Part shown: positions 47,597-55,386 of the stretch, piece by piece
How positions within the stretch are numbered: position 1 is the stretch's first letter
Layout: every line of letters starts with the position of its first letter
Assembly (NCBI RefSeq): GCF_937877005.1
Contig: NZ_CALEFV010000190.1
Location: forward strand, 1-58,051
Length of the DNA stretch: 58,051 nt
DNA from: an uncultured Fibrobacter sp.
Lineage (GTDB): Bacteria > Fibrobacterota > Fibrobacteria > Fibrobacterales > Fibrobacteraceae
Direction of reading: 5' to 3'
Notes under the pieces: model-generated
Databases searched by the model: none
Told to the model about the DNA's origin: nothing
Seen by the model: the letters and a program-made list of their open reading frames with translations, nothing else
Position numbers and translations under genes: made by a program

Positions 47597-47637
47597 AGAT
47601 TTCTCTAAGCTCTAAGTTCTTCCAACTAAGTTCTATT
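47591..47637. repeat. Palindrome and degenerate 7-bp-period array (array E) between ruvX and fabF
   Basis: GCTTAGAGA-TT-TCTCTAAGC is a perfect 9-bp palindrome over the ruvX stop. It runs into heptamers CTCTAAG, CTCTAAG, TTCTTCC, AACTAAG, TTCTATT (47603-47637), which reach the fabF stop. It may serve as terminator for both convergent genes, though T runs are poor. Confidence 0.55.
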
Positions 47638-48880
47638 TGTATTTCTTAATAATCACGACACCGTTGTGACCGCCGAACCCAAGTGAGGCGGACGCGGCGA
47701 CGTCAATGTTTCCTTCGATTCCCTTGTTCGGAACGTAATCGAGGTCGCATTCCGGATCCGGAGTCTCGTAGTTGATGGTGGCGGGGTAGAACGAGTCGCG
47801 AATCGCAAGAGTCGAGACGATGGCCTCGCATACACCGGCGGCTCCGACGCAGTGGCCGGTCATGCTCTTGGTGCTCGACACCTTGATCTTGTAGGCGTGT
47901 TCGCCGAGGGCGACCTTGAGCATGGCGGTTTCGGTCGCGTCGTTCAGATGCGTCGAGGTTCCGTGGGCATTGTAGTAGTCGATGTCCGTCGGGGCAATGC
48001 CTGCGTCCTTGATGGCGCGGGTAAGTGCCTTGGCACAAGTTTCTCCACCCGGGCGCGGGCTTGTGATGTGGTAAGCGTCGGCAGATGCACCGTAGCCAGC
48101 GAGTTCGGCGTAAATCTTTGCTCCGCGTGCCTTGGCATGTTCCAGTTCTTCGAGAATGAGCACAGCACCGCCTTCACCCATCACGAATCCGGAACGGTTC
48201 AAGTCGAACGGGCGGCTGGCCTTTTCCGGGCAGTCGTTGAATTTGTCTGTAAGGGCGTGCATGCCGGCGAAGCTCTTGATGCTGTAATCGGTAATGCCGC
48301 TTTCGGAACCACCGGCAAGGCAGATATCCAGGCGACCTGAGCGGATAGCGTCGAGGGCGACACCGATAGCGTCAGTACCCGAAGCACATGCCGTGCAGAC
48401 CGTGTGGGCCTGGCCCGTAATGCCGAGGGCGATAGAAACGTTTGCGCCCGCTTCGTTCGGAATCAGCTGCGGCATGGCCAAGGGCGATACCTTGCGCTTG
48501 CCGCCGTTCATGTACTGCGTGTAGGTGGAATCGATAATGTCCATGCCACCGAGGCCTGTACCAGCGACAATGCCAGTGGTATCTTGGGCAAGGTCTTCGG
48601 GCGTAAGGCTTGCGTCTTTGACTGCTTCTTTGGAGGCGGCGAGCAGGAACTGCGTGAAGCGGGCCATGCGGCGAGCTTCCTTGGGGTCGATATCGTGTTC
48701 TTCGGGCTTAAAGTCCTTGACTTCGGCCGCAATCTTTACCGGACAGCTGCTTGCGTCAAAAAGGGTGATGGGACCGACTCCGCACTTGCCTTCGCGAATG
48801 GCTGCCCAAAAATCGTTAATGTTCTTGCCAACGGGAGTCACGGCTCCCATACCGGTGATTACTACGCGTCTTTTTGTCAT
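47633..48880 (-). CDS. fabF: 3-oxoacyl-[acyl-carrier-protein] synthase II
   Basis: 415 residues, full-length. It condenses malonyl-ACP with acyl-ACP in fatty acid elongation. Catalytic triad visible: the Cys of VCTACASGTDAIGVAL (near 163), the His of NAHGTSTHLNDATE and the His of STKSMTGHCVGAAG. The start MTKRRVVITGMGAVTPVG is typical. It is the last of three closely spaced minus-strand genes (deacetylase, acyl-CoA ligase, fabF). No strong ribosome binding site is visible before the ATG. Confidence 0.95.
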   Translation of the reverse strand: MTKRRVVITGMGAVTPVGKNINDFWAAIREGKCGVGPITLFDASSCPVKIAAEVKDFKPEEHDIDPKEARRMARFTQFLLAASKEAVKDASLTPEDLAQDTTGIVAGTGLGGMDIIDSTYTQYMNGGKRKVSPLAMPQLIPNEAGANVSIALGITGQAHTVCTACASGTDAIGVALDAIRSGRLDICLAGGSESGITDYSIKSFAGMHALTDKFNDCPEKASRPFDLNRSGFVMGEGGAVLILEELEHAKARGAKIYAELAGYGASADAYHITSPRPGGETCAKALTRAIKDAGIAPTDIDYYNAHGTSTHLNDATETAMLKVALGEHAYKIKVSSTKSMTGHCVGAAGVCEAIVSTLAIRDSFYPATINYETPDPECDLDYVPNKGIEGNIDVAASASLGFGGHNGVVIIKKYK

Positions 48881-48915
48881 GTAATACTTAAATGTTGATT
48901 GTTTAGCTCTAAATT

Positions 48916-50646
48916 TTAATTCTCTTTTTCGTCGGTCTTGGGCTGTTCTGTGTTGGCTGCGTCCTTAGCGGCAATAGCTGCACTTGCGTCTTCCTTATCC
49001 TTGTCGCGGATAGAGGCGCGACGGATTTTTCCGCTGATGGTCTTCGGCAGTTCCGACACGAAGTCGATAATGCGAGGGCTCTTGTAAGAGGCGGCCACGT
49101 TCTTTGCGAACAGCTGGATTTCTTTGGCGAGTTCCTTCGAGGCTTCGTAGCCCTTCTGGAGCACGACGGTTGCCTTCACGGCCTGTCCGCGGGACTTGTC
49201 TTCGACGCCAGTCACAGCTACTTCGAGCACGGCCGGGTGCTTGTGGAGCACTTCTTCGACTTCGAAGGGGCTGATGCGGTAGCCGGAGCTCTTGATCAGG
49301 TCGTCGGTGCGGCCCACGAACCAGAAGAATCCGTCCTTGTCGCGGGTAGCGGTGTCACCGGTATGGTAAACGCCGCCCTCGAATACTTTCTGGGTGCGTT
49401 CTTCGTCGCGGTAGTAGCCGCCGAACATGCCGAAGGGCTTGCCTTCGTCAATCTTGATGATGATTTCGCCGACTTCGTCGGGACCGCAGCTCTTGCCGTC
49501 GGCATCCACGATATCCATGCGGTAGCCGGGGGAGGGCTTGCCCATAGAACCCGGGCGCGGTTCCATCCATTCGAAGTTGCCCGTAGTGAGCGTCAGTTCT
49601 GTCTGGCCGTAGCCTTCGTGCAGGCGGAGCCCCGTCTTTTCGAAGAACTTCTTGTAAATGTCGAGGTTCAATGCCTCGCCTGCGGTGGTGCAGTACTTGA
49701 GGCTTGAAAGGTCGTACTTTTCAACGCCGTGCTGCAAAATGTAGCGGTAAACAGTCGGCGGCGCACAGAAGGTGGTCACCTTGTATTCCTGCATCTTTTC
49801 GAGCAACTTGCCCGGAATGAACACGTTCATGTCGTAGGTGAATACGGCAGAACCTGCAATCCACTGGCCATAAATCTTTCCCCAGAGCGCCTTGGCCCAA
49901 CCGGTTTCGGCAACGGTTAAGTGGCGGCCTCCGTCAATCACGTTCTGCCAGTACATGGCGGTCACGATGTGACCGAGCGGGTAGCTGAAGGTGTGGGCGA
50001 CCATTTTCGGGTTGCTGCTGGTGCCACTCGTAAAGTAGACGATCATGATGTCGTCGTTGTGCGTGGCTGCATCGCCTGTGGGGCGCGGGAAACTCGGCGG
50101 GCAGATTTCGTAGTCGTCGTAGAAGCTAATCCAGTTTTGACGGGACTGTCCGATGGTCACGAGGGTTTCGACAATGTGCGTGTGTTCGCAGGCGGTGTCA
50201 ATTTCCTTTTGAAGCGCCGGATCGTCGTAAGAGACGACCATCTTGATGTCGGCGGCCTTAAAGCGGTATTCCAGATCTTCGGCGGCGAGCATGTTCGTTG
50301 CCGGAATGGCAATGGCACCAATGCGGTGGAGCGCCAAGAGGAAGAACCAGAATTCGTAGCGACGGCGCAAAATCAGCATCACGCGGTCGCCCTTCTTGAT
50401 TCCCTTTTCTACCAAAAAGTTCGCGGTGCGCTGCGAGGCAATCGAAAGGTCCTTGAAGGTAAAGATATGGCTTTCGTCGTTGTCGTCGCACCAGACTAAA
50501 GCTTCGCGTTTGGGTTCGGTCTTCGCGTATTCGTCGACCACGTCGTAGGCGAAGTTAAAGTCATCGGGAATATTGAGCTTAAAGTTTTCGTAGAGATCCT
50601 CGTAAGAGGAGTACTCGGTTCGTGTTAGGAATCTATTGAGTATCAT
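48916..50646 (-). CDS. AMP-dependent acyl-CoA synthetase (medium-chain/ACSM-like)
   Basis: 576 residues with GGAGAG before the ATG. ANL-family enzyme: acid + ATP + CoA to acyl-CoA through an acyl-adenylate. Motifs in order: YFTSGTSSNPKMVAHT (P-loop), APPTVYRYILQHG, EGYGQTELTLTTGNF, YHTGDTATRDKDGFFWFVGR, DDLIKSSGYRISPFEVEEVL and the C-terminal catalytic Lys in PKTISGKIRRASIR. The match is closer to medium-chain acyl-CoA synthetases than to acetyl-CoA synthetase. The C terminus has an extra Ala/Glu/Lys-rich tail. fabF follows after 35 bases. Confidence 0.88.
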   Translation of the reverse strand: MILNRFLTRTEYSSYEDLYENFKLNIPDDFNFAYDVVDEYAKTEPKREALVWCDDNDESHIFTFKDLSIASQRTANFLVEKGIKKGDRVMLILRRRYEFWFFLLALHRIGAIAIPATNMLAAEDLEYRFKAADIKMVVSYDDPALQKEIDTACEHTHIVETLVTIGQSRQNWISFYDDYEICPPSFPRPTGDAATHNDDIMIVYFTSGTSSNPKMVAHTFSYPLGHIVTAMYWQNVIDGGRHLTVAETGWAKALWGKIYGQWIAGSAVFTYDMNVFIPGKLLEKMQEYKVTTFCAPPTVYRYILQHGVEKYDLSSLKYCTTAGEALNLDIYKKFFEKTGLRLHEGYGQTELTLTTGNFEWMEPRPGSMGKPSPGYRMDIVDADGKSCGPDEVGEIIIKIDEGKPFGMFGGYYRDEERTQKVFEGGVYHTGDTATRDKDGFFWFVGRTDDLIKSSGYRISPFEVEEVLHKHPAVLEVAVTGVEDKSRGQAVKATVVLQKGYEASKELAKEIQLFAKNVAASYKSPRIIDFVSELPKTISGKIRRASIRDKDKEDASAAIAAKDAANTEQPKTDEKEN

Positions 50647-50664
50647 TTGTGTCTCTCCGGTCTC

Positions 50665-51435
50665 TTATAGATCCTGGTACATGATCTTTTCACGGTGCCT
50701 AGAGGCGAACTTCACAAGTGAGAGCAGATTCTCTTCACCCATGGCTTTCATGTCGCCGGCGTGAATCACTAGGCGAGGGGTCCCCCTGTAAATAAGGAGG
50801 GCGAGGCGCGAGAAGACCTGCATGGCTCCGAGGAGGGCCTGAGGGAAAATTGAGAAGGTCAAAATCTGCGAGAAAGACTGCTTTACTTTCTTACCGACCT
50901 TGCGGTAAATGTAGAGCATGTCTTCGTAAAAGTTGAATTCTTCGAGCACCTGCTTCTTGAGGTGCTTGTTGTCGAGCCAGACCGGGGCAATGAATCCGGA
51001 TGGGCGGCCAAAGCCGTGTGCCTTCCAGAGGGCGATGCTTCGGTTCAGGAGCATTTGCGAAAGTTTCTTGTTGAGTCCTGCAAATTCGGCCCCGTTGTGC
51101 GAAATGGCGAGCGCGAGCTTGCCGATGGGATTACGCTTGATGAACAGGTCTGCGTTGTGGCGCACACCGTGGAGCAAGATTTCGTAGCCTTCCTGCACGA
51201 ATTTTCCGATTTCTTCGCGGAAGGCGTCGGCTTCGGATTCAGGGACGCCCCCGATAGAGGGAACGACGGCAATCGAGATGGGTGAACCGGCGGCAGCGGC
51301 AATCTTTCGAATTTCTTCGGCGGATTTCTTGCAGTTTTTCACGTTAAAATTATGATAGCACAGCAGGTACTTCTTCTTTTTGTGAAGAATGGCTTCGGCG
51401 GCGCGGATGTCGGCAATGTCCTTGTTGATTTCCAT
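50665..51435 (-). CDS. DUF2334-type polysaccharide deacetylase-like protein
   Basis: 256 residues, no signal peptide. KYLLCYHNFNVKNCKKS opens a deacetylase-like (NodB/DUF2334) barrel; VVPSIGGVPESEADAF and YEILLHGVRHNAD (metal-type His pair HGVRH) are conserved in DUF2334, and RPSGFIAPVWLDN matches the later FxxPxW motif. Substrate unknown; members deacetylate N-acetyl sugars or act on related amides. The C-terminal hydrophobic stretch FSIFPQALLGAMQVFSRLAL may lie against the membrane. It is the first gene of the unit with the acyl-CoA ligase (18 bases) and fabF. Confidence 0.72.
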   Translation of the reverse strand: MEINKDIADIRAAEAILHKKKKYLLCYHNFNVKNCKKSAEEIRKIAAAAGSPISIAVVPSIGGVPESEADAFREEIGKFVQEGYEILLHGVRHNADLFIKRNPIGKLALAISHNGAEFAGLNKKLSQMLLNRSIALWKAHGFGRPSGFIAPVWLDNKHLKKQVLEEFNFYEDMLYIYRKVGKKVKQSFSQILTFSIFPQALLGAMQVFSRLALLIYRGTPRLVIHAGDMKAMGEENLLSLVKFASRHREKIMYQDL

Positions 51436-51472
51436 AGGGGTAACCTTTTCTATTTATACACATCTAAAATAG

Positions 51473-51502
51473 AAAAACAGGGTTCGGTAGACCCTGTTTT
51501 TT
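51473..51502. terminator. Intrinsic terminator between thiC and the DUF2334 gene
   Basis: AAAACAGGGT, 7-base loop, ACCCTGTTTT plus T run on both strands. It ends thiC transcription on the minus strand and separates it from the next operon. Confidence 0.85.
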
Positions 51503-51515
51503 TATTCTGTTAGGC

Positions 51516-53228
51516 TTATACATCACCTACTTCGCCGGTCTTGACGAAATTCCGAACGGCACGCGTAATGCGCATGCTGCAGAAGTTCGGCCCGCACATG
51601 CTGCAAAAATGGCTTGCCTTCGCCTGGCTGCCGGGGAGCGTCTTGTCGTGGAATTCCATCGCCTTCTCGGGGTCGAGGGATAGTGCGAACTGGTCGTTCC
51701 AGCGGAAGTCGAAGCGGGCGCGCGAAAGGGCGTCGTCGCGGAACTGCGCTGCGAAATGGCCCTTTGCAAGGTCGGCCGCATGGGCGGCGAGCTTGTAGGT
51801 GACCACACCTGCGCGCACGTCGTCGCGGTCGGGGAGCCCGAGGTGTTCCTTGGGCGTCACGTAGCAGAGCATGGCGGTGCCGTACCAACCGATTTGTGCT
51901 GCGCCGATGGCCGACGTAATGTGGTCGTAACCGGGGGCAATGTCGGTGGTGAGGGGGCCGAGCGTGTAGAACGGAGCGCCGTGGCACTTTTCGAGCTGGC
52001 GCGCCATGTTGTCCTGAATCTTGTGCATGGGCACGTGGCCCGGGCCTTCGATAATCACCTGCACGCCGTATTCCCATGCAATCTTTGTGAGCTCGCCGAG
52101 CGTGTCCAGTTCTCCGAACTGGGCCGCGTCGTTGGCATCGGCGAGGCTTCCCGGACGCAGGCCATCGCCCAAAGAAACGGCAACGTCGTAAGCGGCGAGA
52201 ATCTCGCAGATTTCGCGGAAGTGCGTGTACAAGAAGTTCTGCTGGTGGTGGCGCATCTGCCAGAGGGCAAGGATGGATCCGCCGCGGCTCACGATACCCG
52301 TGGTGCGCTTGGCGGTGAGCGGAATGTGTTCCAGCAAGAGGCCCGCGTGAATCGTGAAGTAGTCCACGCCCTGTTCCGCCTGCTCAATGAGTGTGTCGCG
52401 GTACAGTTCCCACGTGAGTTCTTCGGCCTTGCCGTTCACCTTCTCGAGCGCCTGGTAAATAGGCACCGTGCCGATAGGGACGGGGCTGTTGCGGATAATC
52501 CATTCTCGCGTTTCGTGGATGTGCTTTCCGGTGGAAAGGTCCATCACGGTGTCGGCGCCCCAGCGCACGGACCAGGCCATCTTTTCGACTTCTTCTTCGA
52601 TAGAAGAGGTGATGGCGGAGTTTCCGATGTTGCTGTTGATTTTTGTGAGGAAGCGGTTGCCGATAATCATCGGTTCGCATTCCGGGTGGTTGATGTTCCC
52701 CGGCAGAATCGCGCGGCCCGCGGCGATTTCGTCGCGCACGAATTCCGGCGTAATGGGGGAGCCTTCAATTTTGATCTTGCCCTGGGCCTGCAGTTCGTCA
52801 AGGCGCTGGTTTTCGCGGATGGCCACGTATTCCATTTCCTTGGTGACGATTCCCTTGCGGGCGTAGTCGAGCTGCGTCAAGTGGTGCCCGGCCTTCGCGC
52901 GGAGCGGGTGATGCTCGGCGTTAAAGCGCAGGTGGTCGAGCTCGTGGTTTGCACGGCGGGCGCGTCCATAAGCCGACGTCATGTCGTCCAGCTGTTCGGC
53001 GTCGCCACGTTCCATAATCCACGATTCACGGAAACGCTCGATGCCCTTCGTCACGTCGAGCTTGGCGTCTACATCGCTGTAAGGGCCGCTCGTGTCGTAC
53101 ACGGGAACCACGGGCGTTTCGGGGTCTTCAGTCAAAATTTCGCGCATTCCCACGCGGATGTCCGGGTACATTTTCCCCGGAACATACACCTTGCGGGAAT
53201 TCATGAAGGGCTTCAGCAAAGAGTCCAT
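51516..53228 (-). CDS. thiC: Phosphomethylpyrimidine synthase
   Basis: 570 residues. ThiC rearranges aminoimidazole ribotide to hydroxymethylpyrimidine phosphate for thiamine, using SAM and a 4Fe-4S cluster. Visible: NRFLTKINSNIGNSAITSSI, the VMDLSTGKHIHETREW segment, NSPVPIGTVPIYQALEKV, SLGDGLRPGSLADANDAAQF, EGPGHVPMHKIQDNM, and the C-terminal cluster motif CSMCGPNFC. It lacks the long N-terminal domain of E. coli ThiC. No thiamine pyrophosphate riboswitch fits in the 67-base gap to ilvD. AGGA precedes the ATG. Codon use avoids TTA, CTA and TCA. Confidence 0.96.
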   Translation of the reverse strand: MDSLLKPFMNSRKVYVPGKMYPDIRVGMREILTEDPETPVVPVYDTSGPYSDVDAKLDVTKGIERFRESWIMERGDAEQLDDMTSAYGRARRANHELDHLRFNAEHHPLRAKAGHHLTQLDYARKGIVTKEMEYVAIRENQRLDELQAQGKIKIEGSPITPEFVRDEIAAGRAILPGNINHPECEPMIIGNRFLTKINSNIGNSAITSSIEEEVEKMAWSVRWGADTVMDLSTGKHIHETREWIIRNSPVPIGTVPIYQALEKVNGKAEELTWELYRDTLIEQAEQGVDYFTIHAGLLLEHIPLTAKRTTGIVSRGGSILALWQMRHHQQNFLYTHFREICEILAAYDVAVSLGDGLRPGSLADANDAAQFGELDTLGELTKIAWEYGVQVIIEGPGHVPMHKIQDNMARQLEKCHGAPFYTLGPLTTDIAPGYDHITSAIGAAQIGWYGTAMLCYVTPKEHLGLPDRDDVRAGVVTYKLAAHAADLAKGHFAAQFRDDALSRARFDFRWNDQFALSLDPEKAMEFHDKTLPGSQAKASHFCSMCGPNFCSMRITRAVRNFVKTGEVGDV

Positions 53229-53243
53229 TATATTATCCTAAGT

Positions 53244-53288
53244 GTGTCATCCTGAGCGAAGGGCGTTGCCCGTAGCCGAAGGAGCTAG
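53244..53288. repeat. REP-like palindrome, CATCCTGAGCG family, copy 2
   Basis: It begins GTGTCATCCTGAGCGAAGGG and ends CCGTAGCCGAAGGAGCTAG, nearly filling the ilvD-thiC gap. The first 22 bases equal copy 1 at 22614-22659 (opposite strand). Confidence 0.75.
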
Positions 53289-53295
53289 ACTCGAA

Positions 53296-55155
53296 TTACT
53301 TTACTCCAATCAGAGACAGGTCGCGCACGGCACCCTTGTCAGCGCTGGATGCCATGGCGGCGTATGCCTGCAATGCCTTGGACACCTTGCGGTCGCGGTT
53401 TTCAGGTTTCCATGCCTTGGCGCCGCGTGCTTCCATTTCCTTGCGGCGTTCGGCGAGTTCTTCGTCGGTGAGCTGCACGTTGATGCTGCGGTTCGGAATG
53501 TCGATTTCGATGACGTCGCCCGTGTGCACGAGGCCGATGTTACCCTTGTTGGCGGCTTCCGGAGAAGCGTGACCGATGGAGAGGCCGCTCGTTCCGCCGG
53601 AGAAACGACCGTCGGTGAGCAGAGCGCAGGACTTGCCGAGGTGACGGCTCTTGAGGTAAGAGGTGGGGTAGAGCATTTCCTGCATGCCGGGGCCACCCTT
53701 CGGGCCTTCGTAGCGGATCACGACCACGTCGCCAGCCTTCACCACGTTCGGGTCGAGAATGCCCTTCACGGCATCTTCCTGGCTTTCGAACACCACGGCG
53801 GGGCCGGTGAACTTGAAGATGGATTCATCGACGCCAGCGGTCTTCACGATGCAGCCGTCGATTGCGAGGTTACCGTACAGAACAGCGAGGCCGCCGTCCT
53901 TGGTGTAGGCGTGTTCGCCGTCGCGGATAGCACCCGTGGCACGGTCGAGGTCGTGGTCTGGGTACATGAAGTTCTGGGAGAAGGCGACCAGGTTGTACTT
54001 GCGGCCCGGGCCTGCAAGGTAGCGCTGCTTGGCTTCTTCGCTCGGGTTGCGCTTGAGGTCGTTTACTTCGAGAGCTTCGCCCATGGTCTTCGCGTGGACG
54101 GTCTTCGCGTCCTTGTGGAGCAGGCCCATGCGGTCGAGTTCACCGAGAATGCCCATGATGCCTCCGGCGCGGTTCACGTTTTCGATGTGGATGTTGTGAA
54201 CGGTCGGGGCCACCTTGCAGATGCACGGCGTGTTGCGGGAGAGGCGGTCGATGTCCTTCATGGTGAAGTCGACGCCCGCTTCCTGGGCCACGGCGAGCAA
54301 GTGGAGCACGGTGTTGGAGGAGCCGCCCATGGCGATGTCGAGGCGCATGGCGTTTTCGAAGGCGTCCTTCGTGGCGATGCTACGCGGGAGGATGCTGTCG
54401 TCGTTCAAGTCGTAATACTGGTGGCAGAGTTCCACGATGCGCTTACCGGCGGCTTCGAACAGCTTCTTGCGTTCGGCGTGGGTCGCGACGATGGTGCCGT
54501 TACCGGGTAGGCTAAGGCCCAGCGCTTCGGTCAGGGAGTTCATGGAGTTTGCGGTGAACATGCCGGAGCAGGAACCGCAAGTGGGGCAGGAGTTCGCTTC
54601 GATGGCGGCCACGTCTTCGTCCGAAACAGAGCTGTCGGCGGAATCGATCATGGCGTCAATCAGGTCGAGGGCACGGTCCTTGCCGTCCTTCGTGGTCACG
54701 TGGCCAGCTTCCATCGGGCCGCCGCTCACGAAGATTGCCGGAATGTTGAGGCGCATGGCGGCCATGAGCATACCCGGAGTCACCTTGTCGCAGTTGGAGA
54801 TGCACACGAGGGCGTCGGCGCGGTGGGCGTTTGCCATGTATTCGGTGGAGTCCGCAATCAGGTCGCGGCTGGGCAAACTGTAGAGCATGCCGTCGTGGCC
54901 CATGGCGATACCGTCATCGACAGCGATGGTGTTCATTTCTTTGGCGACACCGCCGGCGGCTTCGATCGCGCGGGCGACCACCTGGCCCAAGTCCTTCAGG
55001 TGAACGTGTCCCGGAACAAACTGGGTATAGCTGTTCACCACGCAAATAACGGGCTTACCAAAGTCTTCCACCTTGGTTCCAGTTGCGTGCCACAGGGCGC
55101 GTGCACCGGCCATTTCACGGCCTTCCATAGTCTTGAGCGAACGAAGTTTCGGCAT
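53296..55155 (-). CDS. ilvD: Dihydroxy-acid dehydratase
   Basis: 619 residues from the ATG at 55155, chosen because GAGG lies 7 bases upstream and MPKLRSLKTMEGREMAGARA is the normal N terminus; the frame is open to 55185. IlvD makes 2-oxo acids for valine, isoleucine, leucine and pantothenate. Iron-sulfur cysteines are in CVSN-like CISNCDKVTPGM and NSCPTCGSCSGMF; the C-terminal DGRFSGGTSGLSIGHASPEA is conserved. It works in the same pathway network as leuCD in this window. thiC follows after 67 bases and a REP-like element. Codon use avoids TTA, CTA and TCA. Confidence 0.96.
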   Translation of the reverse strand: MPKLRSLKTMEGREMAGARALWHATGTKVEDFGKPVICVVNSYTQFVPGHVHLKDLGQVVARAIEAAGGVAKEMNTIAVDDGIAMGHDGMLYSLPSRDLIADSTEYMANAHRADALVCISNCDKVTPGMLMAAMRLNIPAIFVSGGPMEAGHVTTKDGKDRALDLIDAMIDSADSSVSDEDVAAIEANSCPTCGSCSGMFTANSMNSLTEALGLSLPGNGTIVATHAERKKLFEAAGKRIVELCHQYYDLNDDSILPRSIATKDAFENAMRLDIAMGGSSNTVLHLLAVAQEAGVDFTMKDIDRLSRNTPCICKVAPTVHNIHIENVNRAGGIMGILGELDRMGLLHKDAKTVHAKTMGEALEVNDLKRNPSEEAKQRYLAGPGRKYNLVAFSQNFMYPDHDLDRATGAIRDGEHAYTKDGGLAVLYGNLAIDGCIVKTAGVDESIFKFTGPAVVFESQEDAVKGILDPNVVKAGDVVVIRYEGPKGGPGMQEMLYPTSYLKSRHLGKSCALLTDGRFSGGTSGLSIGHASPEAANKGNIGLVHTGDVIEIDIPNRSINVQLTDEELAERRKEMEARGAKAWKPENRDRKVSKALQAYAAMASSADKGAVRDLSLIGVK

Positions 55156-55303
55156 AGTAATCCTCATAAAATAGCGCTGCACCATACAGATGTCAGCTAA
55201 AAATTTTGCAGAAATCTAGAAAAATGTCCAAAATTTGAAAAAATAACGACTTGATTAGTGGTTTATATCACTATGTAACGTTTTTGTAATATTACTTTAA
55301 CAT

Positions 55304-55309
55304 TATATT
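55304..55309 (+). promoter_or_regulatory. -10 box of the terminal surface protein gene
   Basis: TATATT in a very AT-rich 231-base divergent region (55156-55386) between ilvD and the next gene. A 10-base perfect palindrome GTAATATTAC is at 55286-55295. A minus-strand CTGACA-17-TATTTT pair may drive ilvD, but its start would fall within the ilvD ribosome binding site. Confidence 0.35.
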
Positions 55310-55386
55310 TTTCGCCTGATTGTAAATTTTTCTAAATTTAGGTGTTGGGAAAAGGGTATAAATAAATGGAAAAGAAGGTCCATCTT

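Noticed and set aside
51756..54510. Plus-strand ORFs opposite thiC and ilvD (51756-53255, 53242-54510)
   Set aside because: Mirror frames; thiC and ilvD are certain on the minus strand.
55156..55386. Branched-chain attenuator or T-box before ilvD
   Set aside because: No leader peptide rich in Ile/Val/Leu codons and no T-box sequence visible in this short AT-rich region.
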